Shown: one piece after another, positions 34,259 through 42,119 of the stretch
How positions within the stretch are numbered: position 1 is the stretch's first letter
Layout of the letters: every line of letters begins with the position of its first letter
Source of the DNA: Flectobacillus rivi
Lineage (GTDB): Bacteria; Bacteroidota; Bacteroidia; Cytophagales; Spirosomataceae
Assembly: GCF_030056655.1 (NCBI RefSeq)
Contig: NZ_JASHIE010000022.1
Location: forward strand, 1 to 64,000
Length of the DNA stretch: 64,000 nt
Direction: 5' to 3'
Notes under the pieces: model-generated
What the model saw: only the letters and a program-made list of their open reading frames with translations
What the model was told of the DNA's origin: nothing
The model's database searches: none
Program-made: the position numbers and the translations under genes

Positions 34259-35095
34259 ATGATGGATTTGTATAACACCACGACTTTCGAATGTAGTAAG
34301 CTCATCACTGAGTATTACAGTACTTCGTTTACACTAGGTATCAAAACGCTCGATAAGCGTTTTCATTTCCCTATTTATGCGATTTATGGCTTCGTACGCT
34401 ATGCCGACGAGATTGTGGATACTTTCCATGGTTTTGATAAAAAAACGTTGTTGAGCACTTTTAGAGATGATACTTTTAAGGCAATTGAAGATAAAATTAG
34501 CCTTAATCCAGTAATACATTCGTTTCAAATGGTGGTAAATGAATATCAAATAGACCATGATTTGATTAAGGCGTTCTTACACTCTATGGAAATGGATTTG
34601 TATCAATCAGAATATAATCAAGTGGGCTACGAGGAGTATATTTACGGCTCAGCCGAGGTGGTGGGTTTGATGTGTTTAAGAGTATTTTGTGAAGGAAACA
34701 ACGAGATGTACCAAGCGCTGAAGGATGATGCCAGAAGTCTAGGTTCGGCTTTTCAAAAGGTAAATTTCTTGCGTGATATTAAATCAGATTTTCAGGAAAG
34801 AGGTAGAACTTATTTTCCTAATGTAGATTTTACCAATTTTACTCTTAAGGATAAACAACTTATTGAGGATGATATTCAGGCCGATTTTGATGCTGCTTAC
34901 AGAGGTATCATGAATTTGCCTAAAGGTGCCAAAGCAGGCGTGTACTTAGCTTACAAATATTATCTTCGTTTGTTTGATAAAATAAAAGGTTGTCCAGCCT
35001 CAAAAATCCAAAACGAAAGAATTAGAGTGCCTGATTTTCAGAAGGTTGCTTTGCTTGCAAAAACCTATTTTCAGTTTAGGTTAAATGTGCTTTAA
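34259..35095 (+). CDS. crtB: Phytoene/squalene synthase family protein
   Basis: Condenses two geranylgeranyl diphosphate molecules to phytoene. It is 278 residues. The two Mg-binding aspartate regions are visible: YGFVRYADEIVDTFHG (about 44-59) and FLRDIKSDFQERGRTYFP (about 172-189). The family motif YEEYIYGSAEVVGLMC is about 123-138. ATGs at 34259 and 34262 are both possible starts. Placed after crtI, as usual for Bacteroidota carotenoid clusters. Its substrate (GGPP rather than FPP) is inferred from the crtI neighbour. Confidence 0.92.
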   Translation: MMDLYNTTTFECSKLITEYYSTSFTLGIKTLDKRFHFPIYAIYGFVRYADEIVDTFHGFDKKTLLSTFRDDTFKAIEDKISLNPVIHSFQMVVNEYQIDHDLIKAFLHSMEMDLYQSEYNQVGYEEYIYGSAEVVGLMCLRVFCEGNNEMYQALKDDARSLGSAFQKVNFLRDIKSDFQERGRTYFPNVDFTNFTLKDKQLIEDDIQADFDAAYRGIMNLPKGAKAGVYLAYKYYLRLFDKIKGCPASKIQNERIRVPDFQKVALLAKTYFQFRLNVL

Positions 35096-35122
35096 TGAGT
35101 TAGGTATATTTTATTATGATGG

Positions 35123-35325
35123 CTAATTGAGTGGTTATTGCCAGTATAGATGCCATATCTTGAATTCCAAACTAATTTTAGCATGAAAAAAGGCGGTCGA
35201 AAAACAATTTTCGACCGCCTTTTTTCATGCTAAAATGCTATGTCAGACTCGGCTTAAGACGCAAAGCATTGCGTCTCTGCTGTGAATACAAATTGAAAAT
35301 TAATCACTCAACCACTCATTCACAC
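35123..35325. repeat. Composite heptad element with GACGC palindrome, copy 1
   Basis: Left GAGTGGTT arm at about 35123-35140; central palindrome AGACGCAAAGCATTGCGTCT (35256-35275); right inverted arm 35302-35324 (ATCACTC AACCACT CATTCAC). The same order occurs at 37908-38049 and 42871-42993. The right arm starts about 13 nt after the mntH stop. Confidence 0.65.
35176..35235. terminator. Perfect 28-bp hairpin between convergent crtB and mntH
   Basis: Arms 35176-35203 and 35208-35235 (TTTTAGCATGAAAAAAGGCG..., ...CGCCTTTTTTCATGCTAAAA) with a 4-nt loop. A/T runs lie within the arms, so it can end transcripts from both sides. Confidence 0.85.
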
Positions 35326-35336
35326 AATAACATTGA

Positions 35337-36647
35337 TTACATCAATGTATCCCAAAGTAAATACATATTAAAAGCAATAATAATAATCGATACTACCCAC
35401 GAAGTGATTTGTACCAATTTCGAGTTGGCAAATTCTCCCATTTTCTTCTTAGAACTTGTAAACATCACAAGTGGGACTACCGCAAAACTCAATTGAAGCG
35501 ATAGGATTACCTGACTCAAAACCAATAACTCTCCCGTTCCTTTTTCTCCGTAAATCAAGGTGACAATCAATGCTGGAATGACTGCTAGTAAACGAGTGAT
35601 TAGGCGACGTAACCAAGGTTTTAAGTGCAGATTCAAAAATCCTTCCATCACAATTTGTCCAGCCAAGGTACCTGTCAAAGTAGAATTTTGTCCTGAGGCT
35701 AATAAGGCTACGGCAAAACAAATACCTGCCATTTTTACACCCAATACAGGGTCAAGTAAGTGATAGGCATCATGTATATCTGCCACTTGTTGGTTGCCAG
35801 AAGTATGAAAAGCAGCTGCCGATACAATCAGAATAGCAGCGTTGATAAAAAAGGCAAATCCAAGTGAAATAGTAGAATCAATCGTAGCAAATTTGATTGC
35901 AGAACGCTTTCCTTCAGCCGATTTTTCAAAATCACGTGTTTGTACAATACTTGAATGCAAGTACAAATTGTGTGGCATGACCGTAGCACCCAAAATCCCA
36001 ATGGCCACATAGAGCATATCTGGGTTTAAAATGATTTCCTTTTTTGGAACAAGATTACCTACAATCTGAGAAAACGAAGGATGTGAAACGGCTATTTCGT
36101 AAGAAAAACAAAGGAAAATCATGAATATCAAGGCCGCTACAATACTTTCCAGCATTCTGAACCCTTTGTTTTGGAAATATAACAATACTAAAACGTCTAA
36201 TACCGTCACTACAACTCCAATACTTAGAGGCATTCCGAATAGCAGATTTAGAGCAATGGCAGAGCCAATTACCTCGGCTAAGTCACAAGCAGCAATGGCA
36301 ATTTCACACAGTAACCACAAGGCGATAACCGTGGGTTTTGAGTAAGCATCACGACACGCTTGAGCAAGATCTTTGCCTGTGGCAATTCCTAATTTGAGCG
36401 ATAAATGTTGTAAAAGCATCGCAAACAAATTAGAAATGAGAATAACTGAAAGAAGAGTATATCCAAATTTGGAGCCACCAGCTATGTCAGTAGCCCAGTT
36501 GCCTGGGTCCATATAGCCAACGGCGACCATTAATCCTGGTCCTGTAAATGCCCAAAGCTTACGCCAGAACGAACCCGTTTTGGGTACATCTATCGAGGCA
36601 TATACTTCAGGGAGAGAAGGTGTTACTTGTTCATTTTTCCAACTCAT
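35337..36647 (-). CDS. mntH: Nramp-family Mn2+/Fe2+ proton symporter
   Basis: An inner-membrane divalent metal importer of 436 residues with 11 predicted helices. The TM1 metal-site motif is DPGNWATDIAGG (about 47-58; Asp, Pro, Gly, Asn) and the TM6 motif is MPHNLYLHSSI (about 231-241; Met-Pro-His). Both signatures are complete, so it should be active on Mn2+ or Fe2+. It is divergent from a DtxR/MntR-type regulator with a DtxR-like palindrome between them, so manganese- or iron-dependent repression is likely. Confidence 0.93.
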   Translation of the reverse strand: MSWKNEQVTPSLPEVYASIDVPKTGSFWRKLWAFTGPGLMVAVGYMDPGNWATDIAGGSKFGYTLLSVILISNLFAMLLQHLSLKLGIATGKDLAQACRDAYSKPTVIALWLLCEIAIAACDLAEVIGSAIALNLLFGMPLSIGVVVTVLDVLVLLYFQNKGFRMLESIVAALIFMIFLCFSYEIAVSHPSFSQIVGNLVPKKEIILNPDMLYVAIGILGATVMPHNLYLHSSIVQTRDFEKSAEGKRSAIKFATIDSTISLGFAFFINAAILIVSAAAFHTSGNQQVADIHDAYHLLDPVLGVKMAGICFAVALLASGQNSTLTGTLAGQIVMEGFLNLHLKPWLRRLITRLLAVIPALIVTLIYGEKGTGELLVLSQVILSLQLSFAVVPLVMFTSSKKKMGEFANSKLVQITSWVVSIIIIAFNMYLLWDTLM

Positions 36648-36891
36648 AGTTTTGGTAATATTAGGTTTTAATCTTTGAGAGTGTTTATGTATTGAGTAGC
36701 TGATTTCTAAGATTAAAATCTCAAAAAAACAGCTATTGGGTTTTTACAATCCATTTGAGGCTTTTAAGCTTTCAGAAAACTGTTTCTTACTTTTGAATCA
36801 AGGGCTAAGTAGTTATCCTAAACTTTGAGCTCCAAGCTATTACTAAATGCTTAACAAACTTAAAATGTATTTTTTATAATTCAAAACAAAT

Positions 36892-36909
36892 TTTTAGATT
36901 AGTCTAAAA
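36892..36909. promoter_or_regulatory. DtxR/MntR-like operator
   Basis: TTTTAGATTAGTCTAAAA, two perfect 7-nt half sites around a 4-nt centre, resembling the TTAGGTTAGCCTAA core of DtxR-family boxes. It ends 3 nt before a TACTTTTG -7 element, so it lies inside a promoter facing the DtxR-family gene. Confidence 0.65.
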
Positions 36910-37025
36910 TTTACTTTTGTTCAAGTAAAAAATTACCTTTGCATAAATTAAAAGCATAGTTAAAGGCTTAGTTTACTGAAAGAAGGATTTGTTTTTCATA
37001 AATCAAGTAATTGTATCTGTGTTAC

Positions 37026-37134
37026 AAGTAAAAGGAAGGATTAAATTAATGATATATCTGTAGCATACTTTGACAGTATCTTTCTAATTATGCGTGCATT
37101 CCAATAACTGATATACTATTAACTTTTTACTTAA
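37026..37134 (+). repeat. Dispersed ~110-bp intergenic element, copy B
   Basis: Matches copy A (4983-5098) across its length in the same orientation. It lies 88 bp upstream of the DtxR-family ATG, inside the predicted leader if the 36934-36941 promoter is used. Confidence 0.75.
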
Positions 37135-37221
37135 ATTTTAAATTTTGTTATTTGACAACTACTCATTTCTTTGGAAAACGCATCAACGAACCCTTTTCAA
37201 AGAAGTATAACTATAAAATTC

Positions 37222-37890
37222 ATGCAAATCACTTCGTTCACAGAAGAAAACTACCTGAAAATAATCTATAAACTTTCTGCCGAAACCGATGCAGATATTA
37301 GTACCAATGCTGTAGCTGAACTCACACAGACTAAAGCGGCGTCGGTATCAGATATGCTTCGTAAATTGTCAGAAAAGCATTTGGTTAATTATCAAAAATA
37401 CCAAGGGGTGCGTTTAACAGAAGCTGGCGAACAGGTGGCACTCAAAGTGATTCGTAAGCATCGTTTATGGGAAGTATTTCTGGTAGAAAAATTGGGTTTC
37501 AATTGGGATGAAGTACACGATATTGCTGAGCAATTAGAGCATATAGACTCAGAGGAGTTAGTTGAAAAGTTAGATGAGTTTTTGGGTTTTCCTAAGTTTG
37601 ACCCACATGGCGACCCTATTCCAGATCCTAATGGAAGAATGCCAAAACTAACTTATCAAAATTTATCGGAAGTCAAACAAGGAGAGCGCGTGTTGATGAT
37701 GGGTGTTTCGGAGCACTCTTCTGCGTTTTTGCAGTATGTAGCCAAATTAGGCATAAGTCTAGGTTCGGAATTGTACATTTTAGAAATCAATGATTTTGAT
37801 AAATCTTTATCTGTACAAATAGCCCAAGCCAATCCACAATTTATGAGTCATGAAGTAGCTAAAAACCTTTTGGTAAAGGTGGTAAAATAA
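37222..37890 (+). CDS. DtxR/MntR-family metal-dependent regulator
   Basis: A 222-residue regulator from the ATG at 37222 (MQITSFTEENYLKIIYKL), the typical family start; 17 upstream residues from a TTG are rejected. The winged helix (1-70) has TNAVAELTQTKAASVSDMLRKL; the metal-binding and dimer region (70-140) has HRLWEVFLVEKLGF, HDIAEQLEHIDSEELVEKL and DPHGDPIP; the C-terminal FeoA-like SH3 domain is about 150-222. It probably represses mntH from the palindrome at 36892 when Mn2+ or Fe2+ is high. Confidence 0.9.
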   Translation: MQITSFTEENYLKIIYKLSAETDADISTNAVAELTQTKAASVSDMLRKLSEKHLVNYQKYQGVRLTEAGEQVALKVIRKHRLWEVFLVEKLGFNWDEVHDIAEQLEHIDSEELVEKLDEFLGFPKFDPHGDPIPDPNGRMPKLTYQNLSEVKQGERVLMMGVSEHSSAFLQYVAKLGISLGSELYILEINDFDKSLSVQIAQANPQFMSHEVAKNLLVKVVK

Positions 37891-38049
37891 AACATGAGAC
37901 ATTGAGAATTGAGTGATTTAGTGGTTGAGTGAACGAGCGATTATGTTAAAAATTATATTACTATCAGTAAAGACGTAAAGCATTGTGTCTCTACCAGTAA
38001 AATTCTAATGAAACAATCACTCATTCGCTCAACCACTAAATCACTCAAT
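37891..38049. repeat. Composite heptad element with GACGC palindrome, copy 2
   Basis: Left arm 37908-37943 and right arm 38014-38049 are inverted over 36 nt with few mismatches (TTGAGTGATTTAGTGGTTGA is exact in both). The 70-nt spacer contains AGACGTAAAGCATTGTGTCT (37970-37989). The left arm begins about 17 nt after the DtxR-family stop. The right arm contains the eutC stop codon itself. Confidence 0.85.
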
Positions 38050-38800
38050 ATAAAAGCTTCCCTTGCATTTCGTCTTTCAAATTTACCCCACTGATTTGTT
38101 GGGTCTTCATTTCGGTGAGTAAATAGAGTATTTTTTCGATAGCCGCAGGATAATTCAACCCTTCAGGACGAATATTAGATACACAGTTTCTTCTTTCATC
38201 GGTAATGCCTACACTCGGCTGATATGTCAAATAAGCTCCCATACTATCTGGAGAACTCAGTCCGGGGCGCTCACCAATCAAAATAAGTACTATTTCAGCT
38301 TTGAAGGCACTCGCTATTTCATCAGCCACGGCTACTCTGCCTTGTTCTACCAAAGCAATAGGAGCAATACGCCAATGATGCTGAATCAATACATTCAATA
38401 AACCATTTACCACAGGTATGGCATGAGTATTTACGGCATTGGCAGATAAACCATCAGCCACGACAATAGCAATATCCTGAGGCGTATCAATTATGTCCTT
38501 TAATATTTGTTTAGACGGCTCAGACAATTGCCTTCCCCAATCTGGACGCTGTAAATATTGTGCACGAGTATTAGCCTTGCTTTGTAATACAACAGTCTCA
38601 TGCAAAATTCTATCTTGAATATTTTGTATGTCTAAAGAAGAATACACAGCATCACGCGCCTGAGCATGGTCAGCCTGAAACTGGAGGAGTTCTTTGGTAG
38701 GTAAGCTATGTCCAGCACGTCCGCGAGCGATACGAGCAGAGGTATAGCTTTGCAAAAAATCCCAAATATCAGTCTGAACCAGTTGTTTTTCTGTTGTCAT
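38045..38800 (-). CDS. eutC: Ethanolamine ammonia-lyase light chain
   Basis: Small subunit of the adenosylcobalamin-dependent lyase that splits ethanolamine into acetaldehyde and ammonia. It is 251 residues. Family motifs are TSARIARGRAGHSLPTKELL (18-37), FQADHAQARDAV, RAQYLQRPDWGRQL, DIAIVVADGLSANAVN and LILIGERPGLSSPDSMGAYL. The TGA stop lies inside the heptad element. Its partner eutB is 1.6 kb away on the same strand, separated by two unrelated genes. Confidence 0.92.
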   Translation of the reverse strand: MTTEKQLVQTDIWDFLQSYTSARIARGRAGHSLPTKELLQFQADHAQARDAVYSSLDIQNIQDRILHETVVLQSKANTRAQYLQRPDWGRQLSEPSKQILKDIIDTPQDIAIVVADGLSANAVNTHAIPVVNGLLNVLIQHHWRIAPIALVEQGRVAVADEIASAFKAEIVLILIGERPGLSSPDSMGAYLTYQPSVGITDERRNCVSNIRPEGLNYPAAIEKILYLLTEMKTQQISGVNLKDEMQGKLLY

Positions 38801-38805
38801 AATTC

Positions 38806-39025
38806 ATTTAGTGATTTGTGAATGAGTGATTTCGAGAGTGAAACGTCAATAAATATAGGTTATTTATATTTGAGAATTGGGTTTCACAAGTGGCACTTAC
38901 TTTTGTAGTTAGATTTTGTGAAAAATAAAGGTATCTTTCTATATTTCCGAAATCAGAAATCCCCAATCTACAATAGTTTGAAAAGCTCTGACCACTCAGT
39001 CACAAATCACCAACTCACTCAATTA
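38806..39025. repeat. Inverted pair of GAGTGATT heptads, with nested GATTTCG heptads
   Basis: Left arm 38806-38832 (ATTTAGT GATTTGT GAATGAG TGATTT) lies just upstream of eutC. The right arm 38991-39025 is inverted and touches the YitT stop codon (39023-39025). A GATTTCG-type stretch in minus orientation (38946-38972) lies between them. Confidence 0.7.
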
Positions 39026-39922
39026 ATGCAATGGTAATTTCTTAATCATACCACCTTTTACGTCGTTGAGACTTTGCTGTACGACGAAGGCAGTTGGGTC
39101 AATATTTTCGATTTCGTTGGTGAGTTTTTGGATTTCCAAACGAGTCAATACCGTATAAACTACATCCAAGTCTTCATCTTTACGCCCTCTTTTACCAAAA
39201 CCTCTTTTCGCTTTAAAAATCGTTACACCACGTCCGAGTTGTTCGATAATCATCACTCTGATTTCTTCACTTTTTTCAGAAATAATTGTCACACCCGTGT
39301 ATTCCTCAATACCATGAATCAAAAAGTCAATCGTTTTTGAAGCCGATAAATAAGTAAGCATGGCATACAAAGCTGTTTCGATATTAATTAAGAAAGCAGC
39401 AACTGAGAAAATCAACACGTTGATAATAATAATGACGTCACCTACCGATAAAACCGTTTTACGGCTAATATACAAGGCTAATACTTCGGTTCCGTCCAAT
39501 ACGCCACCACCTCTGATAGACATACCAATACCAGCCCCTAGGAAGAACCCTCCAAATATCGCAATCAGGAGTTTGTCAGAAGTAACGAGAGGGATTTCGA
39601 TAAAAGCGATACAGATCGCAAGCCCAACAATGCCTAAAAGTGTTTTGATGGCAAAAAATTTAGATACTTGGCTGTACGCCAAAAATATAAACGGAAGGTT
39701 TACGATAACAATTAAATAAGGAAGCGGAATGTCGGTTGTGATGTTAATCAACAAAGACATACCCATTACGCCCCCATCCAAAAAGCTATTGGGAAGTAAA
39801 AATCCTTTGAGACCAATTCCTGCGAGTAACACACCTAAGGCAATCAGAGAAACGTTCTTGACGCTTTGTGCAGGGTTATATTCATTAATGCCTAGGGTTT
39901 TGAGGAGAATTTTTTGTACCAT
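39023..39922 (-). CDS. YitT-family membrane protein (DUF161 + DUF2179)
   Basis: A 299-residue inner-membrane protein. Five to six helices (about 22-215) contain GFLLPNSFLDGGVMGMSLL and GGGVLDGTEVLALYISRKT, both YitT signatures. A C-terminal DUF2179 domain follows (about 215-290: YTGVTIISEKSEEIRVMI, GRGVTIFKAKRGFG). The function of this family is not established. The start overlaps the preceding lipoprotein gene by 38 nt. It sits between eutB and eutC, but nothing in the sequence ties it to ethanolamine. Confidence 0.9.
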   Translation of the reverse strand: MVQKILLKTLGINEYNPAQSVKNVSLIALGVLLAGIGLKGFLLPNSFLDGGVMGMSLLINITTDIPLPYLIVIVNLPFIFLAYSQVSKFFAIKTLLGIVGLAICIAFIEIPLVTSDKLLIAIFGGFFLGAGIGMSIRGGGVLDGTEVLALYISRKTVLSVGDVIIIINVLIFSVAAFLINIETALYAMLTYLSASKTIDFLIHGIEEYTGVTIISEKSEEIRVMIIEQLGRGVTIFKAKRGFGKRGRKDEDLDVVYTVLTRLEIQKLTNEIENIDPTAFVVQQSLNDVKGGMIKKLPLH

Positions 39923-40151
39923 TGTAGATGTGAATAGGGTTTTTACAGTTTCCTTTATGCGTTAAGCTGGCATACCCATGTGTATGTTCAAGTCGAAGAT
40001 ACTCGCATCCGTCAATCACCACAACGGTGTATTCAGGAACGGATTCTTTCATTTTCTTGACATTTTCTAAAGATTTTTCCTGAATTTGATCACAGCTTAA
40101 AGTAGCTAAGCTAAGTAACACAAGAAGACTTTTTGAAATGAGACTTTTCAT
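39885..40151 (-). CDS. Small lipoprotein of unknown function
   Basis: The start at 40151 gives MKSLISKSLLVLLSLATLSC with lipobox Cys20 (an earlier in-frame ATG at 40193 is less likely). The mature part (about 68 residues) contains EYTVVVIDGCEYLRLEHTHG and SLTHKGNCKNPIHIYN, with Cys and His residues. I have seen this DGCEY...HKGNCKNPIH pattern in Bacteroidota hypotheticals but know no function. Its 3' end overlaps the yitT-like gene by 38 nt, so the two are translated from one transcript. Confidence 0.7.
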   Translation of the reverse strand: MKSLISKSLLVLLSLATLSCDQIQEKSLENVKKMKESVPEYTVVVIDGCEYLRLEHTHGYASLTHKGNCKNPIHIYNGTKNSPQNPRH

Positions 40152-40407
40152 ACAATGTAAAGATTTTGACTGCTTAACGTATATTGTTAACACTGATTTT
40201 GGAATAATAACTCCGTGGATTACCCTATTCTAATAGTATTCTAATATGAGATAAAGTTAAAAGTTACTGGTGTAACTGTTAGTGGAAAGTGTTCGTAATC
40301 AGAAGAATATTATCAACATAAGTAAATTCGCCACATAAAATTGCATTAATACGCTTTAAGCTTTAAGTCCCAAAGCTTTTTTGAATTCATTGGGTTGCCG
40401 AATTAAA

Positions 40408-40439
40408 ACTCTTTGCCTAGTGCCTGTTGCCTAATTTAC
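40408..40439 (-). repeat. GGCAACA-type heptads next to eutB
   Basis: Minus strand: TTAGGCA ACAGGCA CTAGGCA AAGAGT. It ends 5 nt from the eutB stop codon (40445-40447). No inverted partner was found nearby. Confidence 0.65.
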
Positions 40440-40444
40440 ACAAC

Positions 40445-41821
40445 TTAAGATATTGATTGTTGTAAAAGACGGTGTTCGTTAGAGATACTTTTTAATCTAA
40501 AATTATCATCAACGATATTCATATTGAGTAGCCATTCTTCAAACTCTGGAGCTGGTTTTAGTCCTAATAAATGACGAATATAGAGAGCATCGTGAAATGA
40601 TGTACTTTGGTAATGTAACATCACATCGTCAGCACCAGGAACACCCATAATAAAGTTACAACCTGCCGTACCGAGTAATGTCAATAGCGAATCCATATCA
40701 TCTTGGTCGGCTTCGGCGTGGTTGGTATAGCAAACATCCACACCCATAGGTAAGCCCAATAATTTGGCACAAAAGTGATCTTCCAAGCCTGCTCGAATAA
40801 TCTGTTTTCCATCAAATAAATACTCAGGTCCAATGAATCCCACCACAGTATTTACCAGTAGTGGATTAAAGTGACGAGCCACCGCATAAGCTCTTGTTTC
40901 GCAAGTTTGCTGATCTAGCCCCCAGTGTGCATTGGCCGATAAGGCTGAGCCTTGCCCTGTTTCAAAATACATGAGATTATTACCGACTGTGCCACGATTG
41001 AGCGATAAACCTGCTTCATAACCTTCTTTTAGTATGTCTAGATTTATTCCAAAAGAAGTATTGGTTGCTTCTGTACCTCCAATAGATTGAAATACCAAAT
41101 CAATTGGGGCACCTCTTTCTATGGCTTTTATCGTTGTGGTAATATGGCTCAAAATACAGGTTTGAATAGGAATATCAAATTTTTGACGGACACTATCCAG
41201 CATCGAAACCAGTTGTATAACGGTAGGCACGCTATCGGTAGCAGGATTAATGCCAATGACGGCATCGCCATTACCATAAAACAAACCATCAATCATACTG
41301 GCTGCTATGCCACGATAATCGTCGGTGGGGTGATTGGGCTGTAAACGAGTCGAAAAATGCCCTTTCAGGCCAATGGTATTTCTAAATTTGGTAACGACAC
41401 TACATTTGGAGGCAACATTGATTAAATCTTGTACTCGCATCAGCTTAGATACTGCTGCTGCCATTTCGGGAGTTATGCCTTTACTGATTTGTTGTAAAAC
41501 CTCCGTCGTGGTATTTTCGGATAAAAGGAAATTTCGAAAATCACCGACCGTCAAATGACTTATAGGGGAGAAGGCTGATAGATCATGTGTATCGATAATC
41601 AGACGAGTAACTTCATCTTTTTCGTAGGGAACAAGTGCTTCGTTGAGAAAAACCTTCAATGGAACTTCTGCCAAGGCCATTTGGGCGGCTACTCTTTCTT
41701 CCGCACTGTTGGCAGCCACACCAGCCAGTTCGTCTCCCGACCTTTTGGGGGTAGCTTTTGCCATAAGCGTTTTGAGGTCGGCAAATTGATAGGTTTTGTA
41801 TTTAATCGTTTGTTGAAACAT
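40445..41821 (-). CDS. eutB: Ethanolamine ammonia-lyase heavy chain
   Basis: Catalytic large subunit, 458 residues, a normal length. Signatures include GDELAGVAANSAEERVAAQM (28-47), FSTRLQPNHPTDDYRGIAAS, GNGDAVIGINPATDS, LNRGTVGNNLMYFETGQGSA and CYTNHAEADQDDMDSLLTLL. The enzyme needs adenosylcobalamin; no eutA reactivase, ethanolamine permease or microcompartment shell gene is in the window. It is on the same strand as eutC but separated by the small lipoprotein and YitT genes and 250 nt of non-coding DNA. Confidence 0.93.
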   Translation of the reverse strand: MFQQTIKYKTYQFADLKTLMAKATPKRSGDELAGVAANSAEERVAAQMALAEVPLKVFLNEALVPYEKDEVTRLIIDTHDLSAFSPISHLTVGDFRNFLLSENTTTEVLQQISKGITPEMAAAVSKLMRVQDLINVASKCSVVTKFRNTIGLKGHFSTRLQPNHPTDDYRGIAASMIDGLFYGNGDAVIGINPATDSVPTVIQLVSMLDSVRQKFDIPIQTCILSHITTTIKAIERGAPIDLVFQSIGGTEATNTSFGINLDILKEGYEAGLSLNRGTVGNNLMYFETGQGSALSANAHWGLDQQTCETRAYAVARHFNPLLVNTVVGFIGPEYLFDGKQIIRAGLEDHFCAKLLGLPMGVDVCYTNHAEADQDDMDSLLTLLGTAGCNFIMGVPGADDVMLHYQSTSFHDALYIRHLLGLKPAPEFEEWLLNMNIVDDNFRLKSISNEHRLLQQSIS

Positions 41822-42042
41822 ATCGTAAGACTGTCGTGACTTAAAGGAAGAGATTAATGAAAAAGAAGTCCTATGCTTCGTATTAAGGACATATTGCTTT
41901 TCTTTTTGACTTAATTTAAAAACTTTTTGAGTTTGATTCTGTTTTTCAATTGAATAAATTTATCCTCGAAGAGCTGATTAGTCTAATCAGTCAATAAGAA
42001 TCCTCCAAACATAACTTTTTCTATGTTATATTAAAACGTTAT

Positions 42043-42099
42043 TTTTTGATGATAAATATCCTCTAATAACGAATACACTATTAACTGATAACTATTTTT
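42043..42099 (+). repeat. Possible diverged partial copy of the dispersed element
   Basis: TTTGATGATAAATATCC then TCTAATAACGAATACACTATT and a T-rich end resemble the 3' half of copies A and B (CCAATAACKGATATACTATT). It ends 21 nt before the molybdoenzyme ATG, in the same orientation relative to the gene. Confidence 0.45.
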
Positions 42100-42119
42100 A
42101 CCTATAGCCAACAAAGCGT

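Larger units (their letters stand above)
36648..37221. other. Regulatory gap between divergent mntH and DtxR-family gene
   Basis: Contains a DtxR-like palindrome (36892-36909), two -7-like elements on the plus strand (TACTTTTG 36912-36919, TACCTTTG 36934-36941) and copy B of the dispersed element (37026-37134). No gene. Confidence 0.6.

Noticed and set aside
38045..41821. Ethanolamine microcompartment locus
   Set aside because: Only eutB and eutC are present; no shell protein, eutA, aldehyde dehydrogenase or permease.
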